In this document: positions 1 through 12,100 of the stretch, piece after piece
Position numbering within the stretch: the first letter of the stretch is position 1
Layout of the letters: each line of letters starts with the position of its first letter
Assembly (NCBI GenBank): GCA_001931875.2
Contig: MSJH02000817.1
Location: 62,001-126,000 of the forward strand
DNA length: 64,000 nucleotides
Direction: 5' to 3'
DNA from: Byssochlamys sp. IMV 00236
Taxonomy: Eukaryota > Ascomycota > Eurotiomycetes > Eurotiales > Thermoascaceae
Notes under the pieces: generated by a model
Told to the model about the DNA's origin: nothing
Database searches by the model: none
Seen by the model: the letters and a program-made list of their open reading frames with translations, nothing else
Program-made: the position numbers and the translations under genes

Positions 1-227
1 GCAAAGGGCAAGTAGCTCCCAGAACACATTACTACGCATTGAGACTAGGCACAATATTCATGGGAAAGTCATCACCAAAGATAACGGCCTAGGGCCTTCG
101 TAGATTCATTGGTAGAATGTATGTAAACAAGCAACAGGGGATAAATCAACCCAGTTGCATTGACTATAATATTGGTCGAAGAGAGCGGACACGAGATCAT
201 CCCGCAGAGACTAGAAGAAGTGGCTGC

Positions 228-2186
228 TTACGCAGCAGCAACGCCAACAGCGGCAGAGGCAATCGCAGCAGGCTGCGCTGGAGCACCAGTCTGCATGCGA
301 GGGATGACCTTCTGCTTCTCCATGGCCGCAGCATTCAGCTCGCGCTGCGCTGCCGCCTCAATGGACTCGCCCTCAACGAGACCCAGCTGGTGGTTCTCCC
401 AGATGGGGGCGTTGAGAGCCTCGGCGCCCTCAACACCGACGCCAACGAAACCGCCCTGGGCCCTCCAGTCGCTGGTGCGCTTGATGCCCAGCTCATTCCA
501 AACGCTGTTCAGCGCCTGCACGAGATGGTCGCGGTGCCCCTTGAGGTGTCCGGGGGTAGGGGTAATGCGCAGACGTTCCTCACCGCGAGGGACAGTCGGG
601 TAGTTGATCGCCTGCACGTAGATGTCGTGCTCCTCGAGCAGCTTGTCGGAGGCCTTCTTGGCCAATTCAGCGTCTCCGACCAGAACCGGCACGATATGGG
701 ACGGGTTGGGGATGACGGGGATGTCCATCGCGTTGAGGGCATCCTTCACCGCGCGGGTGTGCAATTGCTGCAGCACGCGGTCACGCTGGTATCTCGACTG
801 GTACTTGATGGCTGCATCCGCACCAGCCATGGTGGCAGGCGGAAGGGACGTAGTGAAAATGAACCCAGGAGCCAGCGAACGGATGGTGTCCACCATGGCG
901 GCAGAACCAGCAATGTAGCCACCCACGCAGCCATACGCCTTACCCAGCGTACCAGTGATAATGTCAATGCGGTCCATGACGGTGCCCTTTGTGCTCTGCG
1001 GCTGAGGAGTGTCCTTGGATGCATAAACATCGTAATCAAGATGTTCCGCAACTCCTGCACCGTGAGGACCGTACATACCAACGGCATGCACTTCATCGAG
1101 GAAAGTAATGGCGCCGTACTTGTCCGCGAGATCACAGATCTTCTCAATGGGCGCGATAGATCCGCACATACTATAGACAGACTCGAAAGCAATGATTTTG
1201 GGAACGTGTGGTGGCAGAGAGGCCAGTTTAGCTTCGAGATCCTCGAGATCGTTGTGCTTGAAGACCATCTTCTTGGTGCCAGAGTGGCGGATACCCTGAA
1301 TCATCGAAGCATGGTTCAGACTATCCGACAAGATGACACAATCGGGCATCTTGCTGCCCAGGGTCGCGAGAGTAGCATCGTTTGCGACGTAGCAGGAACT
1401 GAAGACAAGCGCAGCCTCCTTCCCATGCAGATCAGCCAGCGTATTCTCCAGAGCGACAGCGTGGCGATTGTGACCGGAGATATTTCGAGTACCACCCGCG
1501 CCTGCACCGTAGGTATCCAGAGTACGATGCATAGTCTCGAGGACTTCCGGATTGCTACCCATGCCCAGGTAGTCGTTGGAGCACCAGACCGTCACACGGT
1601 CCTCAGTAGTAGCCATATGGGCGCGGGGGAACTCGCGGGCGAGACGGTTGATATTGTTGAAGTAGCGATAAGACTTGTCCTGATGCTTCTTCTGGAGTTC
1701 GCTCTCGTAGAAAGCCTCATAGTCGAAACGGGCCACAGACGGAGCCTGGGGACGGCGGCCAGGGAAAGTCGACGCCGCTGGCTGCGCAGTCTGCGCGCGG
1801 TCTGCAGTCACAGGCGGAACTGTCCTGGTCAGTACATACATTGACCCAATTGACTCGGAAGTAACCCTTCAATGAGTATATAAGGTCGACATACCACGCT
1901 CATTCTTGCGATAAGTGCCCGTCTGCACACTGGCGCCCTGACCGTTGGTGGTGTGGTAAGCACGGCGTGCCGCAGTCGGGAAGCGCTTGGTCGTGGCAAG
2001 ACGAGCGCTCTGGACAGCGAGCGCCTTGCTCATGACCGGGCAGCGACGAGCGAGCGTCTGGAGGTTGGAGATGGTTCCACCACCAGGACTGGGACGAGTA
2101 GCCGTAGAGAGAGAGCGCAACGCAGAGGGCGAGGTGCGTTTGAGGAACGGACACATCGCGCGGGACTGATTGAGAAGAGCCTCCAT
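228..2186 (-). CDS. hemA: 5-aminolevulinate synthase, mitochondrial
   Basis: This is the first enzyme of haem synthesis, a PLP enzyme that condenses glycine and succinyl-CoA in the mitochondrial matrix. Two exons give 627 residues: 2186-1895 and 1819-228. The intron has donor GTATGT, a TACTGAC branch point and acceptor ACAG, and only that acceptor keeps the frame. The first 100 residues look like a mitochondrial presequence (Arg/Ser/Thr-rich) and carry two Cys-Pro heme-regulatory motifs, C12-P-F-L and C49-P-V-M, which in this family mediate feedback by haem. The core shows the alpha-oxoamine synthase signatures: an ACS-type SNDYLG near the start and the PLP-lysine motif TGTLGKAYG at about residue 390. 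It is the last conserved gene before the biosynthetic cluster. Identification is secure; the exact start rests on the exon 1 presequence. Confidence 0.95.
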
Positions 2187-2520
2187 GACGGACGACGAGA
2201 GCTTCTCTGTCAGGAATATGCTGTGAATGGTTTCTAGATGACTTTTCTGATGCGAAAGACGCCCTCTTCAACTGCAGAGAGAGGAAGATGAGACGGATCC
2301 GGCGGGAGGAAAGTTGGAAGTTGAAGATGTTTTATCAGTCTCTGCAGCCGGCGTTTGCTCGGGACGGCGTCACGGCGATGCAAGAACTCCGGCCCTCGGC
2401 CAACCAGATGCCGTGCAGTCGCCGCTGACCGGCCTGATTGGAGTGGCCTGATTGGCTGACAGGATCCGAAACAACCGCGGCGTGTATTACATAAGCCGCC
2501 TCCGCGTTCCCCGCACGAAA

Positions 2521-2703
2521 TGACAATACAGTATTACCGGTATTATCGATATTATCGGTATTATGGGTATTATTAATGCGGTATCTATGTGACCGAGAGC
2601 CAGTCCCCAAGATAATAATAATACCAACTGCATAATCATGCTCATCCCATTTTCGTAGAGTCGTGCGTGTCTGTCATATATAATAATAATAATAATAATA
2701 ATA
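2521..2703. repeat. AT-rich simple repeats between hemA and the MFS gene
   Basis: Between about 2525 and 2577 an imperfect tandem of a 9-base unit (GGTATTATC / GATATTATC) is repeated about five times. From 2681 to 2703 there is a (TAA)n microsatellite of about seven units. Nothing coding is supported in the 2187-2810 gap between hemA and the transporter; it should hold the hemA promoter and the transporter 3' end. Confidence 0.75.
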
Positions 2704-2810
2704 GTTATCCTGATCTGACCGGATGTGATCGAACATCCACCTCAAAATCATGACGTTTATTATCCAGCTAGGCCCCATTCGCCCATTATCTAGCTTAAAT
2801 ATGAGAGGAC

Positions 2811-4963
2811 CTAGTAATTGTAGCGATACGTGGGTGCCAGATCTCCCAGTAGCGCCTCCTCACGCTCATCGATCTCCGCCGCCGCTGCGGGGTGCATGAT
2901 CGTCGCTTTGCGATCGCGCCGGCGGTTCTCGTACCACACAGCCAACAGGTACGCCACGCAGGACGCCGCCGACAGACAGATGAACGAGATGCAGATGATG
3001 TAGCCGGGTCGGTAGAGAGGAGCGTCTTTTTGCAGAAACGAGAATGTGGCGATGATTCCGCCAACTAGAGGAGCACCAGTTAGTATAGTTATAGGCAGGA
3101 TCCTCGAAGTCGTAAGAGACACATACTGTTTCCAAAGCCAACCTGCCACGCGGTTCCCACGCTGCGGCGATGATGACCTCCCAGGTTCATCGCGAACCAG
3201 CAGACAATAACGGGCATGGCACTGCAGCCGATTAGCGCATGTCCAGTCTCAGCGGGTGTACCCTAGAGCCTACCTGTAGGAGCCACTGGTCACCAGGAAC
3301 AGCGCTCCGTACTCGACTGACCGGTGCTCCTTGCCATGTACGTTCATCAGGATGGCGAAACCGGCAATGGCAACAAGAATGGGGAACAGCGCGAATACAA
3401 AACGATGTCGCGTGCGATCGGACAGGTAGGCGATCACCATCGAGAAGCCAAAGGCGGCAGCCCACGGGGGAATCGAGTAGAGCTGCGTCGTAATGTCTGC
3501 AATTGTTAATTAGTCTGAGTTGAAAGAAATACTAGGAGAAAAAGCAATGGACTACTTACTGCCATATCCGTAAGTCTTGATGATAGTTGGTGCAAAGTAC
3601 GCGTATCCTATAGGAATCGTCAGAACAAGGTTTCCAGAAGCACCGCCAGTGTAACTCACCATAAGCCGGAACAATGAGACCAAAGTACATCAACCCACCG
3701 ATAATAACCTTGTCTGTTCCTCGTCAGCGTCGAACCCCCCTAACCTCCTTCTTGAGATTCAATCACTCACAGTCCTTGAAGACCTTCACCACGTCTTTGA
3801 AGCCGATCTGGATGTGGTGCGCGGAGTTGCCCGAATCAGCCTCCAGCTTAGCCTTGATGAATGCCCGCTCCTCCTCATTCATCCACTTCACGTCCTCAGG
3901 GAAGTCAGGAATGCAGAAGAACCAGACAATGGCGAAGACACAGGTGATGGCGCCCTCGATGATAAAGATCCAGCGCCAGCCGCGGTATCCACGCACGCCA
4001 TCCATCTCACCGATGCCACTCGCCAGAAGACCACCAAAGGCACCGGCCAGTGTCGTCGAGCTGAAGAAGAAACTGAATCGCTTTTGTGCTTCGCTGCGCT
4101 TATACCACATGCCCATGAGGTAGAAGCCTATTCGGAAATTCAATCAGCAAACTGACCGTCCTGACGAACGAGCTTCAAAACAGGATGCCACTCACAGCCA
4201 GGAAACATGCCCGTTTCAAAGGCACCCATGAAGAATCGCGTGGCCATCAATCCGCTCCAACTGGAAACCAGACCCTGGCACCACATGCAGAGACCGAATC
4301 CGAACATGCATATCGACACTGTTGAATTCGCAATCAGTTAAGACTGACTGTCTTCTCGTCCCAGAACATACACCAAATCAGAGAGATATCAACACATACA
4401 CCAAACATGCGGCTTCAGCTTCTTCAGCAGGACATTCGACGGAATCTCAAAGATGATATACGGCACGAAGAATATCGTCAGCGCCGTATTATACTTGGTG
4501 CCCGCGGGATTAATGTCCAAGTCGTCCTCCAGTCCGAAAATGACTGCATTACTGATGTTCACTCTGCATTGCACACACATTTCCAGTCAGCACAAAAAGA
4601 AAACCAACTCAATTACTACATAACCGGTCCGAAGCGCGCGCACATCTGCACCAAATACCAGACGAAAGAATTCCACATACCGATCCAAAAAAGCCCACAG
4701 ATACAACACACACAACACAGGCAAGACGTGCCAGTCGATCTTCGCCATGAGCTTTCGCTCCGTCGTCGTCCTCAACTGCGGCACATCATCATAGGCCGGC
4801 GGTGCTTCAACGGTGCGTCCGTTCTTCTTCTCCTCCTCGAGCTCGCGATCTGCATACATGTTCGTCATTAGTTATGTATGTACTTCCCCTCACCTGGTTT
4901 AAGCAACAATGCCTGGAATTCGAATCGCAATGGCAACGAACCTGAAGTCCCCATGATTTCCAT
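2811..4963 (-). CDS. MFS transporter, anion:cation symporter (allantoate permease-like) family
   Basis: This is a multi-exon plasma-membrane transporter. The start at 4963 was chosen because a tiny first exon (4963-4942) splices in frame to 4849 through an intron with a CTAATGAC branch point. The next exon junctions (4681 region to 4570, and 4410 to about 4320) also keep frame. Translation shows a charged N-tail, a first helix ending in FLDR followed by VNISNA, typical of the Dal5/Tna1 ACS family, then helices carrying GAFETGMFPG-like and GGLLASGIG segments. The protein ends shortly after an ENRRRDRK cytoplasmic tail. The substrate cannot be read from sequence. It lies between hemA and the PKS-NRPS gene, so it could be a cluster exporter/importer or an ordinary nutrient permease. 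It lacks the CCG-N8-CGG promoter site seen upstream of the biosynthetic genes, which argues mildly for the latter. Confidence 0.85.
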
Positions 4964-6151
4964 GCAAATAGATTTACAACTGCCTCAGGGGAAAAAAAAG
5001 GGAGGAAGAAGAGCGCAATCTTCTTCCCGGTGTGTCACAGATCGGAACGACGTGTAACTGTGACAGCGCTCAATTGCTCCTGAGCTCCCTTCGGAAAGAT
5101 CCCAATTTCACTCCGCAAGAGGAGGAGAAGAAGAAGAAGACGAGAAAACTGGAAGAGAAGAAAGAGTCACAAAGAGTCACAAGACCAGAGCCAAAAAGAC
5201 ACCGTCGTCGAGACGCAGACGCCTCGGCTCAAATAATACAGCGCCCGTGGATAGCTTGAGTAGAAGCTAAGGGCCCCGACTTCGGCTTCCAACTAGGAAA
5301 ATAGTTAGACAGATCGAGTCACCGCGGCCGAAACTCTGTCCGTTCTAGATCCAAGCACCGACAGCAGAATTGGCTTGGAAACTGTTTTCCTTTTTGCTTT
5401 CTTTCTATTTATTTTTCGGAAAAAAAAAAAAAAGAATCAAGGCGAGAAAGAAAGGGAGACACCGCCGAAAATGAAGCCGAAGAACAAGAGGGGGAAGGGT
5501 AGGGTATTGTGGTTGTGCAATGAATTATTCGAACCGGGGCTGCAATCCGATGATAATGACATGGGCTGGGTTTCTTGCAGCAAATGATAATACATAAATT
5601 ACTTTTGAGGCCTCCCATTCTATTCTACTCGGCACTATTTTCTGACTGGAGACGATGATCTTCGAAACTTCCCGGTTCACCTCCTTTCTGCTCTCTCTTC
5701 TCCATGGGCCATTCCTTTCCCCGCAAATTTCTCAAAGACCCCCGCAGGGCTGGAATGCCCAAGCTAGATTTGATCAAGCTATTTTCTTGTTGGCTCCTTT
5801 CCTTGCCTGCCGCGAACAGTAGTGGAACTTTATTGCTGTTTAGTAGGATTGACTAATTTTTAGTCTGTTTTAGCTGCTGTCCATCATCCCCGTTCCGGGC
5901 ATTGACGCGATAACATTAACCACGGACCCGAGTGCTAACTTAGTTATCGAGTTAACTGGGTCTGTTCTATGTATCTAGTTATGTACCGTAGATGTACCAT
6001 AGTGTAGTACTACGCACAAAGCTTTTATATCCCAAATTCTTTTTTATTGGCTTTTTTCTCTCCTTTTCTATCTTCTCCAGGTTCAGTCTAGTTAGGTACA
6101 TGTAGTAAAAATCAAACTCCAGACACCATGTCTATAGAGTAATCTCACAGT
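4964..6151. other. Intergenic, no gene seen
   Basis: This 1.2 kb stretch separates the ACS transporter promoter from the 3' end of the PKS-NRPS gene. It contains A-rich and purine-rich runs (5110-5165, 5415-5435). Open frames here are short, of biased composition and without recognisable domains. I see no RNA gene or transposon end. Confidence 0.6.
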
Positions 6152-9100
6152 CTATGCGTTGGTTCCATCCCGCCACATCTGTCGCAGGTACTGCACGTCG
6201 ATCCTCGGGCAGTCCACACTCTCACCGACCACGTCCAGCACCGCATCCGTGTTGGTGCGGTCCAGCGCGAACATGGTATGTCCGTTCATGAAGTAGTCCT
6301 TTGTCACCGCCCACCGCAGCTGTTCCTTCTCGTCGGCTCCCTCGGCGAGCACTCGCAGCCACTCCACCAGCGGGATCGCTTGTCCCACGGATCCATCTCC
6401 CCGGATCTCCCCCAGCAGCTCCGGCAGCTCGTTCAGATGCAGCGGCTGCTTGTTTCCAATGTGGTAGATCGACAGACCTGGTTGGTACACCTCCTCGTTG
6501 CTTGAGATGTCATACATTGTTGCCGCCAGGTAGTTGACCGGCACGAAATCGATTACGAACTCGGGCGACGTGTCTACCTGCGGGATCAGCTTGTGCTGAA
6601 TCATGTTCATCACGACGCTACGTATGAAGTCGTCCTGAGACTCCGATACCCCGGTCGCCGTACTTCCTGTCGCGGCGGCGGCGCGATAGATCGACACAGG
6701 AAAGCCCCGTTCAGCTGCTTCGGTCAGCAGCATCTCCGCAGCCCAGCGGGCCTTAAAGTAACCATATTCATTCGTAGGCGGCGGGGTGAAGTGTGTGGCA
6801 CTCTCTTCTGCTGTGATAATGCCTTCACGGGTGCGCTTAGTCCCCTTCCAGGCCTGAAGATGCGGTACACTCCACGTGGAGAGGTGGTTGATCTCGATGA
6901 GGTGGTCGCCGCGGCGCGCCAACTGGATGAGGTTCAGAATGGAGGTTGTGTTGATAGCCTTGAGGTCGCGGTACGTCTTGAGCAGTGACACCTCGGACGC
7001 CAGGTGGTAGATGGAGTGCACCGAGCGGGCGAGCGAGTCAAAGGAGCTGTCTGTCAGACCGAATTGCTCCTTGGCTAGGCATCCTTCAACACAGCGGGTA
7101 CGAGTGATCAGTGCGTTCTCGTCGATCTCGCCTCCGAACAGCTTAAACTTCTCCAAGGTCTCTTTGAGCGTTTGGTGTTGGATCGGCTGGTGGGTTCCCA
7201 GAACAAAGACCGTAGTCTGCGGCCGGGCCGAGAGGATGGTAGCCAGCATGTGGATGCCGATGAACGACTCGGCACCGGTGAGTAGGACGTTAGCCACATC
7301 GGAACGGTTTACACGTGGCACTCCATAGGGCACATTGAAGCGCCGGTCATTGGGCAAGGCGATCTCGTCCTCCCAGTTGATCTCCTGAGCCGGCGCGCTA
7401 GCTTTGCTGCCAGTCGAGCCATCCTTCAAAGAGCAGATAATCTCCGCAATGGCTAGAGGAGTAGGTGAGCGGAGGAGGTCTTGCAACTTGGGGTTCACCT
7501 TGAATGTTCGCTTGACCTTAGACTGCAGTCTGAGGAGCAGGATGCTCTGACCACCAAGCTGGAAGAAGTTGTCGGTCGCTGCGATGTCCCGGTCAGTGTT
7601 CAGAACACTCTTGAACAGGCTGATAACAGCATTGAGGACACTGTTGTTGACCTGAGGCTTCGAGTCTGCAGGTGCTTCAGTGGGAGCAGTCGCTGCAGAA
7701 GGGTAGGTTAGATCCAGCTGGCGGCTGAGAAGATTTTGACGGTCGACCTTTCCTCCAATCGTGACAGGGAGGCTGTCCAGGAATTGGTATCCGTTGGGAA
7801 GCATGTAGGCATTCAGATGCTTCTCAACTCGGCTCTGCAGAGTGGCAGCATACTGTGCCTTCTCTGCTGGTGTCGACAGTGGGCGCTTCGTCACCACATA
7901 GGCCACCAGCTGGCGGTCGTCGGTGAGTGAGCCGTCATCGTTGACTGTTCTAGCCACGACGGAGATATCGACAATTCCCTGTCCGTCAGTGGTGAAAGAC
8001 TCGCGGTAGAGCATCTGCTCCACCTCACCGAGGTCGATCCGGAAACCTCTCAACTTGATCTGCTTGTCACCCGCGATACGGCCATGGAATTCGAGTCGGC
8101 CATCAGGGAGGAAACGTCCGCGGTCGCCGGTTCGGAACAGTCTGTTCCATCCCCTTTGGCGGTCCTCATCAGAGCAGAATGGGTCTTTGACGAAAGAGCG
8201 TGTGTTGACTTCGGGGCGGTTAAGGTAACCAGCGCCGACTTGAGCTCCTCCGACACACAGTTCTCCGATAAAGCCGACTGGCAAGGGGTTCAGGCATGAG
8301 TCGAGGACGTAGTGGCGGCAGTTAGCCATGGGGAGACCAATGGGGATGTTGATGCAGTCCGGAGCCGGGTATTCAACACGTTGAATGGACGTCTGCACAA
8401 CCAACTCGCTAGGACTCCAGGTGTTGTACAGAGTAGCTGGGGTTCCGAGATCGTAGAAAGCCTTAGCCACCCGCACAGGCAGACGTTCACCAGCGGAGTA
8501 AGCAACGCGGTAGTTCTTGCACTTCCGCAGAGCAGCGCTGTTGTGCTCGAGAAGCAACGCGAACTGCGTAGGAGTAAAGTAGGTCACGGAGACGAATGCA
8601 TCCCGCATGAAATCAGCGAGAGCAATCGGATCCTTTCTCGTCTCTGCAGTTGCAACGCAGACCTGGGCACCGGCAGTCAGTGCAGAGAAGATCTGAACGA
8701 CCGAGAGATCGAAACAGATCGAGGACTGATGGAGAAAGTTGTCTTGGGCTGTAAACTGATAATCAGTGTTCAGCGTAGCAAGCATTTGCTGCGTGTTGGC
8801 CTGAGTCAGGAGAACGCCCTTGGGCTTTCCCGTACTCCCCTGTAATGGAAACAGTTAGCGCTTATCATTGAAATTGGATGCTGGATCTTACGGAAGTGTA
8901 GATCATGTAGAAAGGATCATTTGGCGAGTAGGTGTATTCCTGCAGCTTCTCTTGCGCAGAAGCTGCCGCGCCAATCTCCATAAGCTGATGAGAAATGGGA
9001 GACTTCGAAACCACGTCTGTGGCCAAAGACGTGAGAGGAGATTGAAATAGAATAGTCGCGGAGCTAGAGTCGGAAGCGATGAATGCTAGTCGGTCAACTG

Positions 9101-12100
9101 CGAACTCGGGGTCCAGAGAGACGTAGCAGCAGCGGTTGAGCAAGATACCGACCATTGCGGTGATAGCATCAATGCCGGGCTTTGACAGAAGTCCAACTCG
9201 TTGTCCGCCAGTGATGCCAGACTGCTTCAGCGAGAAAGCAATTCTCTGCGCACGCTCCACCAGATCACCGTAGGAAATGCTGTCACCGTCGGATGTCGTG
9301 ATGGCATTGGCAGCTGGCTGCTTTTCCGCGCTCTCGAGAATCTTCTCGCAGACGCTCACGTCATTCCACTGGTTAGGAGTGTAGCTCATATTCCAGTAGT
9401 TCTGTTTCAGCAGCTCGGTCTCCTTCGGGCCGCAGGCCTTGATTTCTTCAATTGGCTGCCGGTGGTCCCTGATCGCGCTGCTCAGGAAGGCCATGAAGTT
9501 GTCAAAGAAGCGCTCCATATCATTCTCCCCGTAGAGAGTCGTCGAGTACTCAAGTCGGAGGTTCAAGCCCCTCTCTGGGTCTTCGAGGGCCTCGAGGTTC
9601 AGCTCGCATGCACTTGGAATGTCCTCCGCCTCGACGTCATGAATGCTGTAGTCCTGGGTGCGGTATACAGGGAATGTTCCGTGCATCTGGTAGTTAACAA
9701 CAACCTGACCAAGAGGGAAGTGGCTTGTAGTCTTCTCCACCTGCATTACGTCCACAATAGCGTCGAATGGAACGTTACTGTGAGACATGGCCTCCAGAGT
9801 GCGACCCTTGAATGTCTCCAAGAGTTGGTCGAACCTGGCCTCGCAGTCATCCTGGCAGCGGATAGGGGTCATGTTGACGAAGAAACCGAGAACATCTTCA
9901 ACGTCTGGGTGAGGTCGGTTGCCATCAATAACCAGGATGGTCAGGTCTTTCTCTTCAGTGTAACGGAACAAAAATGCGCGGAAAGCCGTGAGGAGGAACT
10001 GGAAAGGAGTGGCACCAGATTGTGAGCAGACTCTCTTCAGACGGTTGAGTAGACCAGTCTTCAGTGTACCGGTAAATGTCGATCTAGAGTAGTCATTGTG
10101 AAGTGGTCTCTCAGACTTGGCAAAAGGCAGAAGCTTGCTGGCACTGGGGATGCCGGCTAGCTTCTCCTTCCAGAATGCGATATCGGGCTGGAGTGCCGCA
10201 GAAGCGATCAATGCATTGTGCCACACTGTGAAGTCAGAGTAAGTGACCTGCGGCTTAGGAATTATCGAAAGATCCTTCTTGGTCTTGATGCCGTCATAGA
10301 TAGCAGTCATTTGGTCCAAGAACGACTTGGCACTACCACGATCAATGGCAATGTGATGGCAAATGAACACAAGAGCGTATTCGTCATTACCGAGATCGAT
10401 CAGTGTCACTCGGAGAACATCACCCTCTTCGATATCGAGCTCTGTTGCCCTCAAACGAGCAGAGACCTTGGCCAGTGCCTTCTTAGGCTCTGCAGCCTTT
10501 GAGCAGTCCTCGAACCCGAGTCTTGAATCGCAGTCTTCAGTAATCATCTGCTCGGCGAAGTCATCGCCCTCGAAGTAGCATGTTCGGAGAATTGGATTGC
10601 GTCTCTTCATCTCATCCAAAGACTCTCGCAGGGCGACTCTGTCTGGTTTACCCTTCAGGTATGCGACAACAGGGAGGTTGAGGTATGTCTTGTCCTCGGA
10701 AAAGTTGTGCAAGAACCACAATCTGCTCTGGAAAGTTGACATCGGAATGGGCAGCGATGTGTCAGCCTTGGGGATGACGCTGACTGCCTGCGATGTAGTT
10801 GACTCGGTTTCCTTCTTGTCTTCAGCTTTGGGGTTAGCTTCAGAGGCTTCAGAAGTATCCTTGCTGGACGAGGTATCAAGCTTGATCAGACCGACAGCCT
10901 TATTGACCAGGGCAATGATGGATGCGGCTCCAAGGACGTCGAAAAGCGCAAGGTCGACGCCAACAGTTTTGGCGAACCACTTCCGGAACTCCACAGCAAC
11001 GATCGAGTCCAGTCCGTACGCAGACAGCGGGTTGCTCGGTTGGATGGTGTCAGCAGGCACAGCAAGGACAGCGGCAATCTTCTCGATGAAGGCGTCGAGC
11101 AGGAGGCTCGTCCGCTCTTCAACAGTAGCTGCGGTGTGGAGCAATACGGCGAGGTTCTTGCTGCCCTCGGTCTGACCACTGCTCTGGTTGAAGTCGTTGT
11201 TGGAGTACAGATTCCTGAACAAGGGCTTGAAAGACCAGTAGAGGTCGTTCTTTGAAAGGTTCAATCCGGTAATGGTCTGGTGCAGTTCGACATTACGCGG
11301 CGAAAGTTTCAACGAATTGTCCGAGGTAACAGCTTCTTCAATTTGGTATAGAAGTTCCTCTTTGTTGACTGCATCATAACCAATCCGCTCCATGACCTTC
11401 TGAAGAGCCTGGTTCTCTGCGACAGCACCAACGCCAACGATCATACCACAGTTCATTGTGGATCCAGCGAGACCAATCTCCCTTCGATGTCTCATAAGCG
11501 CATCGAGATAGGCATTGGCCGATGAATAGTTGGCCTGACCCTTGGATCCAATAGTGCCAGATGCAGATGAGAAGCAAACGAAAAAGTCTAGTGGCTGAAG
11601 CAAGGTCGCCTTGTGCAAGTTGTAGGCTCCGAGGACCTTTGGACGCGTGCAGGTCTGCCACTGCTTGTGCGTCATGCTGTCAAAGGGAGCATCCTGGAGG
11701 ACCATAGCAGCTTGGAAGACACCACCGAGGTTGCTGATAGATCGGACGCAAGACTCAACATCCGCATATTTTGCAACATCGCCTTTGTATACGGAAACCT
11801 GTACGTCCCTGGCCTGCAGCCAGTCGACCGTGGCCTTGGCTTCCGCTCGTTCAGCTCCCGAGCGAGAGAAGAAAGCTAGCTTGCAGGCGCCCTTTCTGAC
11901 CATCCACTCGGCCAGAGTACGTCCAAGGCCTCCCAGTCCACCGACGAGAAGATACGTCTTCGCAGAGTCAAACAGCTTCTTGTTTCGGTAGGTTGCCGGG
12001 CGAACGGGCACCACGTCCTCCTTGTGCGGAACAAGAACAACCTTTCCAGTGTGCTTGCCCATCTGCAGAAGACGGAAGGCCTTGATGACATCGGAGCAAG

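Noticed and set aside
117..1844. Long plus-strand frame of 575 codons over hemA
   Set aside because: It is the antisense shadow of the aminolevulinate synthase exon; its composition is biased and it shows no domain.
2811..4963. Assigning the first MFS gene to the metabolite cluster
   Set aside because: It is ACS-family, lacks the shared operator, and may be an ordinary permease next to hemA. Left unassigned.
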